DNA from: Furcasterigmium furcatum
Lineage: Eukaryota > Ascomycota > Sordariomycetes > Glomerellales > Plectosphaerellaceae
Assembly: GCA_001599815.1 (NCBI GenBank)
Contig: BCIA01000006.1
Coordinates: forward strand, 2,048,961-2,112,960
Direction of reading: 5' to 3'
DNA: 64,000 nucleotides
Part shown: positions 1 to 10,245 of the stretch, in pieces
How positions within the stretch are numbered: the first letter of the stretch is position 1
Layout: each line of letters starts with the position of its first letter
Position numbers and translations under genes: made by a program
The notes under the pieces: generated by a model
Seen by the model: only the letters and a program-made list of their open reading frames with translations
Databases searched by the model: none
What the model was told of the DNA's origin: nothing

Positions 1-20
1 TGATGACTTGGTCGTTCGCA

Positions 21-1088
21 TCATGCCGCTCCGGTGACCAGAATCTGTGCCCGCTTGGCCTCCAGGGCGGCATAGTTGCGCTGCATGGCCGCCTTGTTGA
101 ACTCTTCGCCGGTGACCATGGGGTACTTCTTCTTCGGGCCCTGGATCTTGCAGTCGAGGTTCGGCTGGTTGAAGAACGCCAGGCTGTATCGGGGGCCGAA
201 GTAGTCCGCGGAGGGGTCTGTCGGTGTCTTGACTCGGTGGAACGTCGACTTGAACCGATCATCGCTCCACGACATGAGCAGATCGCCGCTGTCGGCGACG
301 AGGTTAGTCGAGCTCTCTGCTTATATACAGCGTGCACCCCGGACGTCTACTCACATGTTGCAGACGATTTCACCCTCGATGGGCTCGACCTTTGTCCACT
401 CATCACCGAGTCCGAACTCGGTGTAGACCTCCCTCCCCGGGCAGATCTCCAGCCCGCTCTGGCCCGGCCGCTGGAACAGCAGGGTCAGGAAATCCCAGTC
501 CGCGTGCGCCCCGGCGCGGAAGTACCCCTCCGGCACCGGCTCTTTCGGGTCGAGCTCGAAATAATGCAGCGCGCGCAGGACGGTCTGGCAGTCTGGCCTC
601 GAGACGTCGTGGGCGTTGACGAAGTGGTGCTCGTCGTCGAGGCCGAGGCCGCGGGCGAAGCAGACCATGAGGCGCTCGCTGAGCTTCTGGACCTGCCACA
701 TGAACCAGAGGCTCTGCTCCTTGAAGCCCGGGAGGGCATCCTCGGGGAGCCACATGCCGTCCATGTTGGCGCCGAACTGCATCTGGTAGCTCTCCTTCTG
801 GTCGGGCTGGCCGGTGGAGGGGCGGACCTGCGAGGAGCGCTCGTAGCCGACATTCTTGCGGGAGAAGGGGACGGAGGACTTGAGGGGGTCGGGGAGGGCG
901 AAGAAGCGCTCGGCGGCGGCGAACTGGGCGTCGATGGCGGACTGGGGGATGCCGTGGTTGACGAGGACGAAGAAGCCATCGGTCTCCGCGGCGCTGACGA
1001 GCTGGGCGACGATCTCGTCGCTGCGGGCGTCGAAGTCGCTGAGGTCAATCTTGGGGATGGACCTGGTGGTGTAGCGGGTGGAAGACAT
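21..1088 (-). CDS. 2-oxoglutarate/Fe(II)-dependent dioxygenase (isopenicillin-N-synthase-like)
   Basis: Two exons, 1088-355 and 288-21, separated by a 66-nt intron (GTGAGT...CGACAG); the split codon rebuilds the family motif NIGDLL. The protein is 333 aa, a normal length for this superfamily. The N-terminal DIOX_N region (about 10-120) contains FVLVNHGI. The jelly-roll domain carries the iron ligands in AHADWD (H195, D197) and the distal His in STFHRV (H262), followed by the 2-oxoglutarate-binding R-x-S in PRYSLAFF (R278/S280). All catalytic residues are present, so an active oxygenase is expected. The family includes IPNS, flavonoid/gibberellin oxidases and fungal tailoring enzymes; the substrate cannot be read from sequence. 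The gene ends close to the window edge and no biosynthetic core gene is visible beside it. Confidence 0.9.
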
Positions 1089-1796
1089 GATGGGCAGCGA
1101 GGCAGGGGCTCTGTCTGGGACTATTCAGGGCTGCAGCTGCTTGGCTTTTGACTTGAACATTCATTCCTCTGGCTGATCCGTGAGGGCGCGCATCTCGGGA
1201 ATATGTAGCTGCGCTTCGAGTGAACCCGCGTCGGAGATCTCCTGGAGGTGATGAGACATTGGTATCTCCCATTGGCTCTCCCCGCACCGAACAGGGACCC
1301 GAAGCTTCTCTAGAGCATGACACCGTCCCATGTCGAGACTCGACACTGGCGTGTTGTCGCGGTCGATGTCTTGATAAGGGGCGGAATCCACCGAAGAGCG
1401 ACTCGTATTGGGCGATAAGGGGGTATCACCACCCGAGACCTCGGCCGAGGCGGGCGGGTGTCTATCATTGTGTGCCATCTTCCCCCACGTGCTTATGCTT
1501 GATGCTGACGAAGGTCAAGGAAGAGATCAGAAATAAGCATGGGGTAAAGGGCGACAAGAAATCAAGGCATCGTGGGTTCTAGACCGCAGACTTGCTCGGC
1601 ACGTCTTGTGAGTATGGCGCAGCGGGTAGAATCTGAGGCTCCTCGAAGCTTGAACGACGGTGGACAGCTGTGACAGCAGTCCTGAGCGAAAGGGCAGCTC
1701 TAATTACTACTTCCACTTGTCCGCCTGGTGGTACACCGCACTGCAAGGACAAAGAGTACTAGTACAACCCCCTGTGCGATCTCTGACTGCGTGGCC
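1089..1796. other. intergenic region between the oxygenase and sirtuin genes
   Basis: About 0.7 kb holding the oxygenase promoter (minus-strand gene starting at 1088) and the 3' flank of the sirtuin gene. Several ORFs of about 100 codons exist on both strands, but none shows a protein-like composition or splice-supported extension. No RNA gene was seen. Confidence 0.5.
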
Positions 1797-2903
1797 TCAC
1801 TCCGTCTTCCCGTACCACTCATGCTCCTCGCCGATGACGGGCTTCAACAACTCTGGCAGGACGGCTGCCGCATCCCCGACAAACACCCAGTCTCGGCCCG
1901 GCCGGATGCCCTTGGCGTCGTTCGCGTCAATGTTCAGGACGGCAATCCTTGCGCCCCTTTTGCGTGCCATCTCGGCGTACCCGGCAGCTGGCCAGACCTT
2001 GCTGGAGGTGCCGATTGTCAGGAAAAGGTCGATGGGCTCGGGCTCGGGCTCGTCGAAGAGTTCCTCGACTTCGTCCATGATGTGCTCTGGGAGCGACTCG
2101 CCGAACCAGACGACGCCGGGCCGGAGAATGTTGGTCTTGCACTTGGGGCATTGCGGCAGGTCCTCCTTCTTCAGTCCCGATGTCAGTCGGACATCGGAAG
2201 CCCTGGCAACCGGAGAGGGCTCAGAGGGCTCAGCCTGTCCAGTTGCCGAGGGGGGCTTGAGAGAAGTCAGGTCTTGCGAGGTCGGGGTCTCGTCGTGGTA
2301 CCTTTCTCCGAGGATCTGGGCATGCTTCCGAGCAATGCCCGCCAGCAGGAGCGGGCTCGCCTTTGGCTTGTCTTCTGGGTCGATGCGTCCGAGAGTCTCT
2401 GCCTCGGGCCTGGAGGAGTCGAGGGCTGGCGTCAAGGGGTCCTGGAAGTTCCTCGAGTCGACATATCCGCAGCTCTGGTCGAAACACCGTATGGTGAAGA
2501 GGTCGCCGTGCAGCAGCTTGAGCTGATTCGCCGGGTGGCCAGCACGGGGGCTGAGGTGGTCGACGTTCTGTGACAAGGTCATGAACCCCGGTACGCGGCG
2601 GGCGAGCTCAGCCAGGGCGAAGTGGCCCGCGTTCGGTTTGACCTGGAGGGCCTCGCGTCGCCGGTAGCTATAGAACTGCCAGACACGGCCCGGGTCATGG
2701 CGGAACCCCGGCATCGACGAGACTTGCGTCAGCTCCTGGTTCTTCCAGAGCCCATCGACTCTGAAGGTGCCCAGTCCGGACGAGACGGAGAGACCGGCGC
2801 CCAGGACAGCAACAATGCGCTTTGAGCGTTTCAGCGTGTCCTGGAAATCCGCGACGGCCGCCGGGTCGAGACCGAGAGGGTTGGTATGAGTTGACGCCGA
2901 CAT
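1797..2903 (-). CDS. NAD-dependent deacylase, sirtuin class III (SIRT5-like)
   Basis: Intronless ORF of 368 aa. The NAD-binding Rossmann motif is GAGLS (35-39), followed by a second NAD loop GLGTF, SQNVDHL (111-117) and the catalytic His in LHGDLF (H132). Four zinc cysteines occur as two pairs, C140/C145 and C252/C255. The substrate-pocket sequence FYSYRRR contains the Tyr-x-x-Arg pair (Y78/R81) that in SIRT5-type enzymes recognises negatively charged acyl-lysines (succinyl, malonyl), so desuccinylase/demalonylase activity is inferred. Unusually, the two zinc pairs are separated by a 106-residue insertion rich in Ser, Pro and Glu. No clear targeting peptide is visible. It is divergently arranged with the dehydrogenase gene at 3488. 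Confidence 0.93.
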   Translation of the reverse strand: MSASTHTNPLGLDPAAVADFQDTLKRSKRIVAVLGAGLSVSSGLGTFRVDGLWKNQELTQVSSMPGFRHDPGRVWQFYSYRRREALQVKPNAGHFALAELARRVPGFMTLSQNVDHLSPRAGHPANQLKLLHGDLFTIRCFDQSCGYVDSRNFQDPLTPALDSSRPEAETLGRIDPEDKPKASPLLLAGIARKHAQILGERYHDETPTSQDLTSLKPPSATGQAEPSEPSPVARASDVRLTSGLKKEDLPQCPKCKTNILRPGVVWFGESLPEHIMDEVEELFDEPEPEPIDLFLTIGTSSKVWPAAGYAEMARKRGARIAVLNIDANDAKGIRPGRDWVFVGDAAAVLPELLKPVIGEEHEWYGKTE

Positions 2904-3487
2904 CGAATAGGCACGTACTGACTGAGGCGCTGATGGACGATGGACAGGCTACCTTGGCGATAGAATCGAGTGAATCGACAGAAGGCTGCTTCTTTATTTC
3001 TTACTTACATGCCTTGCTGCTGATGGTTGCCTAACCCCTCCTGTCTTACAATTACAATTGGTAGAGGAGAATTGCAATAACATACCGCTTTTGGTACTTC
3101 AGTTCATAGCCCGCGGGCCTCATTCATGGCGGCCATCACGAGCCAACCCCAAGTCCCGATTTCATGATGCCCATCATGCTCGCGACACGACTTTCTATAA
3201 CCATAAGGAGGTTCGAGAAATGGCACGCTACCGAGTAAGAACGGGGAGTTACCCCAGCATACTAATTAGTACTTGGAGTAAAGCAGTACCCCGGATCAAG
3301 ACTCGGACTAGTACCCGAACGCCGGCCGTCGCGCCGGAGCGAATCCCGAAAGGTCGGACATGTTACGGGATGGATGATGAGACAGGACATTCACTTATTA
3401 AGATGGATTTACGATTCTGGAGGAAATTAGTGAGTGTCTGGCCCTTTCATTCATTTGATTCAAAATCGCAGTTTCAGTCCCTTCACA
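2904..3487. promoter_or_regulatory. divergent promoter region, sirtuin / hydroxyacid dehydrogenase
   Basis: 584 bp between two divergently read start codons, so it must contain both promoters. Apart from AT-richer stretches near 3040-3080 and 3250-3300, no recognisable operator or RNA gene was seen. Confidence 0.5.
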
Positions 3488-4570
3488 ATGGCGGCACGAA
3501 ATACTATCTTGATGGTGGGCACCATCTTCCATGCCCACGATGAGTTCGCATCGTTGTCTGGGCTGGCGACGGTAAAGGTACATAAAGAGTGCGGATCATT
3601 TCATTGAAAATATTGGAACTTGATGTACTGACTGACATTCCCATCTTAGCACTATTCCGAGGAGAAGTCTCGCCAGCAGTTCATCAAGAACCTCGACGCG
3701 GGATTGTATGATGATGTCCTCGTCATCTCCAGGACGTTCGACTCGGTCACCATGACCGGCCCCTTCGACGCCGAGATGATCTCGCACCTTCCCAAGTCGG
3801 TGCGGTTCATCTGCCATAACGGCGCTGGGTTTGACCAGATCGACATCGCCGCCTGCACCGCGAGAGGAATCTCCGTCTCGACAACCCCCGGCGCCGTCAA
3901 CGCCGGCACCGCCAACGTCGCCATCTACCTCATCCTCAGCGCATTGCGCACGACTTGGATCCCCGAGAGCGAGCTTCGCGCCGGCAGGTGGCGCGGTGCC
4001 ACTCCCCTGGGCAGAGATCCGGACTCGATGACCCTGGGAGTCCTCGGCATGGGCGGCATCGGCCGGACAACTGCCAAGAGGGCCGTCGCCTTCGGCTTCA
4101 AGATCCAGTACAGCAATGAGTTCGCCGTCAAGGGCCTCAAGGAGGAGCTTGGCATCGACTACGAGCCCGCATACATCAGCACCGAGGAGCTGTTGCGGAC
4201 CAGCGACGTGATCTCCATCCACGTCCCCCTGTTGCCCAGCACCAGGGGCCTGATCAACGACGAGACGATTGCGACTATGAAGAAGGGCGTTGTCATCGTC
4301 AATACCGCTCGTGGGCCCATCATTGACGAAGCCGCGCTTGTCAGGGGTCTCGATTCCGGAAAGATCAGCAGCGTCGGACTGGATGTCTTCGAGAAGGAGC
4401 CCGCCATCCTGCCTGGTCTGCTGAACAACCCCAGAGCCGTCCTGCTGCCTCACATTGGAACCATGACGGTCGACACGCAGAAGAAGATGGAGGTCCTGGT
4501 CATTGACAATGTCAAGAGCGCACTGAGCCAGGGCAAGCTTCTCACCAAAGTCCCTGATGCGAAGCTGTGA
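3488..4570 (+). CDS. D-isomer-specific 2-hydroxyacid dehydrogenase (glyoxylate/hydroxypyruvate reductase-like)
   Basis: Exons 3488-3577 and 3650-4570, with a 72-nt intron carrying a CTGAC branch site and TTAG acceptor; 336 aa. The short first exon supplies the N-terminal strand (starting MAARNTILMVG), which is missing if only the long ORF is taken. The NAD(P) Rossmann loop is GMGGIG (about residue 162). The catalytic triad is in NTARGP (Arg, about 249), FEKEP (Glu, about 279) and LLPHIG (His, about 297). Family members reduce glyoxylate, hydroxypyruvate or branched 2-ketoacids in the cytosol; the substrate is unresolved. The gene is convergent with the secreted-protein gene downstream. Confidence 0.92.
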
Positions 4571-4953
4571 GGCGGTGGCTTATGTGACACAATTTTGCCA
4601 GGAAACCATAGTAAAAGAGAGTAACGAAAAGCATTTCAGACATGAAGAAAAAAAGAAGTCAAAAAAAGATCACTTTTCACTGGTTCTCGCCGATCCAGTC
4701 GCTTCTCGAGCCATCACAATAGCCATGGATCCATGCGCTCATTGATTCCATCAAGTGCATCTCGCGGATGGAGTCTGCCTCTAACAAATGATAGAGCCGT
4801 TGAAGCCTTCATCGCACGTCGTTCCTGTGGCCGGCGGAACCTTGGCTCCTCCTTTTCGAGGCATCTGTTGCGACATCAAGCATCTCGAAGGATCAGAAGA
4901 ATCAAGTGAGAACGTGTTGTAAATTTCCCTTCAGTAAACGCCTAGAATGCACA
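4571..4953. other. convergent 3' intergenic region
   Basis: 383 bp between two converging stop codons. It contains an A-rich stretch (about 4610-4675) suitable for 3'-end formation of the dehydrogenase transcript. No gene was seen. Confidence 0.45.
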
Positions 4954-6029
4954 TCAAACCGCGACACAAACAAAGTTGTCCAGTGACACATAGTTCGGGC
5001 CCTTACCAGCCCCTCTGCCCTTCGCCTGCGGACTGGCGCAGTCGAACCACCATATATCCTCGCCGCGGGAGGTAAAGGTGAACGTGCTGGTCTGCCACAC
5101 GTCCAGGGTTTCCGGACTAGGAATATCGGTGGTCCACCACCTGTTGTTGACGTAGCCGTGGATATAAGGCACGTAGGTGTAGCCGTCCTTGTACACCGTC
5201 TCGTAGTAATGCGTGAACTTCCAGTCGTAGCTGCAGCGGTACGTGGTTCCCGCCTCGCCGTACAGGGTCTGCCACGCCTCGAACAAGTCGTTGTCGTTGA
5301 GCTGTTCGCTCAGGAGGCGGTACTCCGAGTCTTTGCCGCCCGTGGTGATGGAGCCGGAGGTGTACCGTTTGCCCTTGGTGATGGTCCAAGGAGGAAGCCT
5401 GTTGGTCTCGAAGCCGCCGTTGCGGGCAATATTGATCACGGTAGCGGTCTCGGTCGGCACAACGGTGGTGTACTCTGTCTCCGTCACGGTCGTCGAGGGA
5501 GCCGCCGCGGTGATGGTCTCCGGGGATACTCCAACACACGAGCAGGCGCTGGAATACTTGGCAAACGATGTGCAAGCAGATGCGTAAGCCGGGAACGTCG
5601 TGCCTCCAGCTTGCACCTGGCGCTTCTGCGGCCGGAGCTCCCGTGCAGCATGGTCAACGACAGCGTTTGCGGCATCGTCCTGCCGAGGGACAAGAGCATC
5701 TCCTGCCTCGACGGTGGCGGTGACTGTCACGGTGGTATCAGCCGTGATGGTAGGAGTCTCGGTCTCGGTGAATGTGCTTGTCGCGGGTGTCACGGTGACA
5801 CGCATGTAGGATCCGCAGTCGCCTTTGCCGTCCCTGGTCGTGAAGGCGCTGGCGATGACGGCTAGAGAGTATCGTCAGCAACAAGGAGGACTTGCGCCAA
5901 GTTATGTGACCTGGATCACCTACCTCTCAGGCAGTTGTTGTGGTTGCACGCCCCAGCAACAGCCGTGGCTGCTACGCCGGGGGCAGCGACCAGTGCTGCG
6001 AGAACGAAGCTCCCTGTGGCAGTCTTCAT
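4954..6029 (-). CDS. secreted Thr-rich protein with carbohydrate-binding-like C-terminal domain
   Basis: Exons 6029-5924 and 5861-4954 around a 62-nt intron (GTAGGT...CTCTAG); 337 aa. The first exon encodes a classic signal peptide (about 1-26, alanine/valine-rich, ending AVAGA) followed by CNHNNCLRAV, a cysteine motif common at the start of fungal secreted proteins. A Thr-rich region follows (TETETPTITADTT), then a small Cys cluster (CTSFAKYSSACSC), a second Thr-rich linker, and a C-terminal beta-sandwich-like module starting NGGFET...PPWTI. That pattern resembles CBM4/9 or galactose-binding-like folds. The function is unknown; a wall- or plant-polymer-associated role is inferred. No catalytic domain was recognised. 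Confidence 0.85.
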
Positions 6030-6963
6030 TTTGGTCTTCGAGGGACAAGGCCGGGGGGAGTTGGACGTGATTTCGGTACCGGTCAACGGGCACATGGCCA
6101 GGCCGGAGTGCTGGCATACTTTTATACTGACGAAACGAACAAGTCCAGGTCAGCCGGGAATCCCTAGCGGTTATCGGGGTCTTCGCGGCCTCGGTCTCAT
6201 CAGCTTTGGCGGTGCCAATCTAGACCGGCGCAACGACCTGAATGAAGGCATCGTGAGTACAGGAACGGTTAGCGCTTCAATAATGCCCCCAGAGAAGAAG
6301 CTCAGGCGGCAAGTCATTGGCACGGCGGGGACGAGCAGGGCGAATCGATCCCGACTAGCGCTCAGCTGTCATGCAGCCACCACACCATGGCGGTCTGGCC
6401 TCGTGGTGTTCCTGGCGCTATGCGGGGTTCGATCTGAAGTCTGCTGGTCGGCGTAGGGGCAAGGCGGCCATCTTTCCTCTTGGATGATCGTGGCTTACAT
6501 CCGTGGCTGGCTCTCCTCATCCAGTAGCGCCGGAGGAATGTGTGTCCATGATCTGCCCAGCGCTCGTCTGCAGCGAGTGGCGAGCATACCTTTCCCACGA
6601 AGTGCGAGCAGAGGATGGTTGTTGGATGGCAACATGGCCGAGTGTTGGAGCTCGAATAAAGTATCGAAAAAGAAAAAGTGAAACATCGCATGCCCGAGAC
6701 ATGATGTCATTCAACCATCTTCACTGAGTTGCTCCTGCTTACCTTCCTACCCGGTGACTAAAGTAGATAGGTACCTACCACGTGAGGATGTCACAGACTG
6801 ACAGCCATAATGGACTGGAAAGGACGGGATGACGGAAGCTCCTGCTTTTCCTGCGAATGGAAAAAAACGAAAAAAGACTCCTGTCCAGAGCATTTTCACC
6901 TCTTCATCATATGGGCAAGCCTCCAAAACCAGCGACGGATTTGGCCCTGGCTCTAGACGCACG
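6030..6963. promoter_or_regulatory. divergent promoter region, secreted protein / membrane protein
   Basis: About 0.93 kb between divergent genes. It contains a palindromic TAGGTACCTA at 6768-6777 adjacent to CACGTGA. Short ORFs around 6360-6730 on both strands overlap each other and look random. No RNA gene was seen. Confidence 0.45.
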
Positions 6964-7938
6964 ATGCTCTCCGTCAAATATCACGTCGCATACTGGGCTG
7001 TGGCCGCCTCCACCGTCGCCATCTATCAGCTCTTTATTCTGTACCGCCCCTTGGTCGTGGCATTACAAGTCGCCATAGGCCCTCTCGCCGCCTACACCCT
7101 GCATTCCTCGTGCAAGTGGCGCCGTTGCGGGAAGAAGACCGAGTTGGCGCTCTACACGCATCAAGCCCTCGTAGCTTACCTCCTCATAGCCATCGGCTCC
7201 ATCGCGGACTGTTTCCAACTTCCTGACGAGAAGGCTCCGAAGCCAACAGCGCTGATCCACGCCTTGCTGGCATTTGTTGTCGTTGGCTCCCTCGAGTCGC
7301 TCCGGCAGAATGTATGTATCTCCTTCCCGGCCTGCTTTCAGGGCTATCACAAGTCTGATCATTGCCAGCGACACGATATCGAGCCCGCCACGTTCTTCCT
7401 TGTCCAATCCGGGCCAAGATCCGACCTGCTGCGTTTCTCATGGCGACACATGACCGCTCTCCTGGCTTCAACCATCGTCTGCGACACGATACTCTTCTTA
7501 ATCTTGCTCGCTACAGATCAAGCTCTACATAGGGCAGGAGCTATGTCCCTCAGACATATTGTGCCGTCCTGGGGATGGGAGGAGATGCATCTCCCAGGAC
7601 GGACGTCTGGGAAGCGCCGTGGTCGCTTACTACCTCGGCGGGCCTTTCGCCGACATGGCCGAGACGGTGAGCCCCTTTCCGAGGAGAGCCTAGATTTCCA
7701 GAAAAGTGACTGACGTGGTATCAAGATCTACTTCACGCTGTGTCGAAGATTTGTACCGCATTTGGACGGACCGCAAGGTTGGATGCCCGAGCAGAGACCG
7801 CGTCACTTTGTCGACCTCGAGGTCACCAGGTACGTGCTTTTCTGGGCGCCACGTGTGCTATTGCGACACTCCCAAGGTCTGCCACGGGAGTATAACCGAG
7901 GGGTGATATCCCGCTTGATAAGCGTATTGGCTGGATAG
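6964..7938 (+). CDS. multi-pass membrane protein, unassigned; splice structure uncertain or gene damaged
   Basis: From ATG 6964 the reading frame gives at least three hydrophobic helices (YWAVAASTVAIYQLFILY; LVAYLLIAIGSI; ALLAFVVVGSL), then a possible 57-nt intron (7312-7368, GTATGT...TGCCAG, length divisible by 3), then another strongly hydrophobic segment (LLASTIVCDTILFLILL). A convincing 59-nt intron with a CTGAC branch lies near 7667-7725, and the frame around it (VVAYYLGGPFADMAET, then IYFTLCRRFVPHLDG) continues to TAG at 7936. Joining the two halves needs one more intron of about 54 nt with a weak donor near 7545, or a frameshift. The topology recalls fungal wax-synthase-like/MBOAT proteins, but I find no FWxxxWHQ active-site motif, so no function is assigned. 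ATG 6829 is an alternative, less likely start. Confidence 0.5.
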
Positions 7939-7994
7939 TATCTGGAATAGATGCCACCGATATACAGTAACAGCTCCATTATGCCTATTCTCTT

Positions 7995-9614
7995 CTAGAG
8001 GTCATGCTTTGCTGTTACCCTGCCTGACGAGCAAGCCCTGGAGCATCGGCCATCTCTGGAAATTTGAGGATAGGCACACACATCCGCACCCTTCACACCC
8101 TCCTTCCCTCCCCCAGTCTCATCAAGCCTCACCGTCTCGAGTACATCCGGCGAGATACCCTCCTCAACCCAGCGCCTCAACGCCTCCAGCCCGTGCATCG
8201 GATAACTCGACCCAGGAGCAGCGTGACAGTGATTCACGCCCGGCGCCTCGAAGTAGCGGTAGAACTCGCCGGCAGCGGCGTCCTCGGTGAGAACTTGATC
8301 ATAATACGCCCTCATAGAGCGCATTGTGAGCGTCTCATCGTTGACGCCGTGCCAGGTGATCATCTTCCTCCCCAGGCGCCGGAACTCGCTCAGGTCCGCA
8401 TCCGCGCTACCGATGATGCCATCGTACTCCTGCACCGAGCGGCGCATTATGTGTTCGTATTCCTCATGTGTCATGGACAGAGGGTCGAAGTCCGGATCCT
8501 TGGCCACGAAAAGACGGATCCATTCAGGAGCGATGGGAAATGGCGCCCCCTGACAAACTGTGCCGTTGTCGCCCTCCTGGCAAAAGGTGTTGCCGAGGGC
8601 TATGGGGCCAGTCAAGGGTGTGCCCACGGGATAACCAAAACCGATCGACTCACCGGCGACATTCTTGGGTCCTGCCCATACTGCATTGGCGACGGCAGCT
8701 GCTGCGGCAGAGACGAGGGCCGTCTCGTTGGTGCCCTCGCACTTAACTAGCTGTCCAACAACCGTCTGCGCGTCGAAACCGCAACGGTCGGGATCTGCGA
8801 TGATTCCATCCTCGGTGCCGTCAAGAGCGTCGCAGGCTGCGATAGCCTCTTGACGGATGGCCTCGAGTTCGCACGTAGGCGGGTAAGCTTTGAGCTGATT
8901 CATGATAAACTGCGGCCAATACCCCCCCACGGCGATCCTCGGCATGTTGACGGCAGGACAGGTGGCAAGAATGCCGTCCCAGTCTTCGGGATACCGCTGG
9001 GCCACGATGAGCCCCTGCCGGCCACCGGTGGAGCATCCGCGCCAGTATGAGTACTCGGGATCGCGACCAAAGTAGTCTGCCGTTGCGGATCGACCGATGA
9101 TGGCCATGTCATGCAGGGAACGATGGGCAAAATCGGTCACTGCCTCCCAGTTGGTGTTCCCTGGGCTACGCAATGCCCAAGGCGCAGCAAAGAATTCGTG
9201 GTGATCGTGTCCACCGTCAGTCGCCGCAGCAGCATAACGCTGGTGGAGGAGTGTGGTGATATGGTCCCCTCCCAACTCGCCCGTTGCAAAGCCACCTCCG
9301 CCGACGCCCACAAATCGACCGTTCCAGTCAGACAAGGGGAGCCAGGCTTGAACGTGGATGACGGTATCAGTCGCCGGCCGAGTGTACGTGAAGGTGACGT
9401 TGCAGAACGACGGGCCGTCAACCCCTGGAATGCTGAGGGCCTCTGGGGTCCAGTTGGGGTTCAAGGTATAGTTGAAGACGGTCTCTGCTTCTATGGATTC
9501 GAGAGCGACGCCAAGTATGGAGGGAAACGTGAAAGTCGAGGGATTGCACTGGGCTGTGTCAGCACGAACAGTGCCACCCCAGAGGGCGAGGGAGGCGATG
9601 AACCAAAGAGCCAT
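7995..9614 (-). CDS. tannase / feruloyl esterase family protein, secreted
   Basis: Single-exon ORF of 539 aa with an N-terminal signal peptide (MALWFIASLALWGGTVRA). It has the CS-D-HC architecture of the tannase/feruloyl esterase family: nucleophile Ser195 in GCSTGG preceded by Cys194, an Asp in HGVNDE, and the catalytic His next to Cys in NHCHAAPG. A lid domain with further cysteines lies between about 230 and 370. Length and motif spacing match the family, which hydrolyses gallate or feruloyl esters of plant polyphenols and cell-wall polysaccharides outside the cell. The last ~20 residues are basic and unusual but in frame. It shares a divergent promoter with the SDR gene at 10246 that contains a dense CGG-triplet array. 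Confidence 0.93.
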   Translation of the reverse strand: MALWFIASLALWGGTVRADTAQCNPSTFTFPSILGVALESIEAETVFNYTLNPNWTPEALSIPGVDGPSFCNVTFTYTRPATDTVIHVQAWLPLSDWNGRFVGVGGGGFATGELGGDHITTLLHQRYAAAATDGGHDHHEFFAAPWALRSPGNTNWEAVTDFAHRSLHDMAIIGRSATADYFGRDPEYSYWRGCSTGGRQGLIVAQRYPEDWDGILATCPAVNMPRIAVGGYWPQFIMNQLKAYPPTCELEAIRQEAIAACDALDGTEDGIIADPDRCGFDAQTVVGQLVKCEGTNETALVSAAAAAVANAVWAGPKNVAGESIGFGYPVGTPLTGPIALGNTFCQEGDNGTVCQGAPFPIAPEWIRLFVAKDPDFDPLSMTHEEYEHIMRRSVQEYDGIIGSADADLSEFRRLGRKMITWHGVNDETLTMRSMRAYYDQVLTEDAAAGEFYRYFEAPGVNHCHAAPGSSYPMHGLEALRRWVEEGISPDVLETVRLDETGGGKEGVKGADVCAYPQISRDGRCSRACSSGRVTAKHDL

Positions 9615-9936
9615 GGGATCAAAGTAAAAACAATCAAGAATAGGGGTTCTCTATGATAAGTGAGTTTTTGGCCACACTGATTCCAACTACCTGATCAGGG
9701 ACGTCAACGTATGTTTTATACCTTTCTGGTGACCCGGAGCAGCCATGCTGCTCGACGGGGCTCGGCAAGGGTACCTCTGCACATGTGTCCTACCTGTAGG
9801 TAGTTGATGATCAACGCTTCGGTATCTCATTTCAATTACTTCTCAAGCTTCCATGTTGGTCTTAGTGATGAGACTGCGGCGCCAGCCAGGATTTGAAATG
9901 AAAATGTGGCCCTGAAATCCATTTCGGCCACCCCGG

Positions 9937-9990
9937 CGGACAAATGCGGACACACGGACGCTAGCGGACTCGGTGCAGGTTCGGTCGGAC
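9937..9990 (+). repeat. five direct CGGAC repeats
   Basis: CGGAC occurs at 9937, 9947, 9955, 9965 and 9986 on the plus strand, with start-to-start spacings of 10, 8, 10 and 21 nt, close to helical phasing. It lies in the tannase/SDR divergent promoter and is a candidate Zn2Cys6 operator array. Confidence 0.6.
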
Positions 9991-9994
9991 TGAC

Positions 9995-10011
9995 GCGGGG
10001 TGGGTCCCCGC
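9995..10011. repeat. perfect 6-bp inverted repeat with 5-nt spacer
   Basis: GCGGGG, spacer TGGGT, CCCCGC. It lies immediately beside the CGGAC array. It could be an everted/inverted CGG-type site for a dimeric zinc-cluster protein or simply a GC-rich hairpin. Confidence 0.5.
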
Positions 10012-10245
10012 ACCCCGGAGACTCGGGAGGGACCACGCGGAGACACGCGGGGACGAGCGGGGATCATGGCCCGCAAGACCGGAGGGCAGAGAATGTCATA
10101 GAAGGGGAAGCTCAGCTTCAGGTGAGATGAAGCCATTTCTGTAGCCTTCCCGCTCTTATAAAGATGCCCACATTCTCGAATCTGGAGCCTACAGTTGAGC
10201 ACCTCATCATAAGCCCGCCTCAGACTTCACTCGACTAACATCAAC

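Larger units (their letters stand above)
9615..10245. promoter_or_regulatory. divergent promoter, tannase / SDR, with CGG-rich core
   Basis: 631 bp between divergent start codons. The central part (9937-10062) is very GC-rich with repeated CGGAC and CGCGG units and a GCGGGG/CCCCGC inverted repeat. Flanks are of ordinary composition. CGG triplets are the half-site recognised by Zn2Cys6 proteins, one of which is encoded at 11.4-13.1 kb. Confidence 0.55.

Noticed and set aside
3..1151. 382-codon plus-strand ORF over the oxygenase gene
   Set aside because: Antisense shadow of the 2OG oxygenase exons; the minus strand has intact catalytic motifs and a proper intron.
1161..1582. ORFs of 105-120 codons between the oxygenase and sirtuin genes
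   Set aside because: Overlapping antisense frames of random composition, with no splice-supported partner exons.
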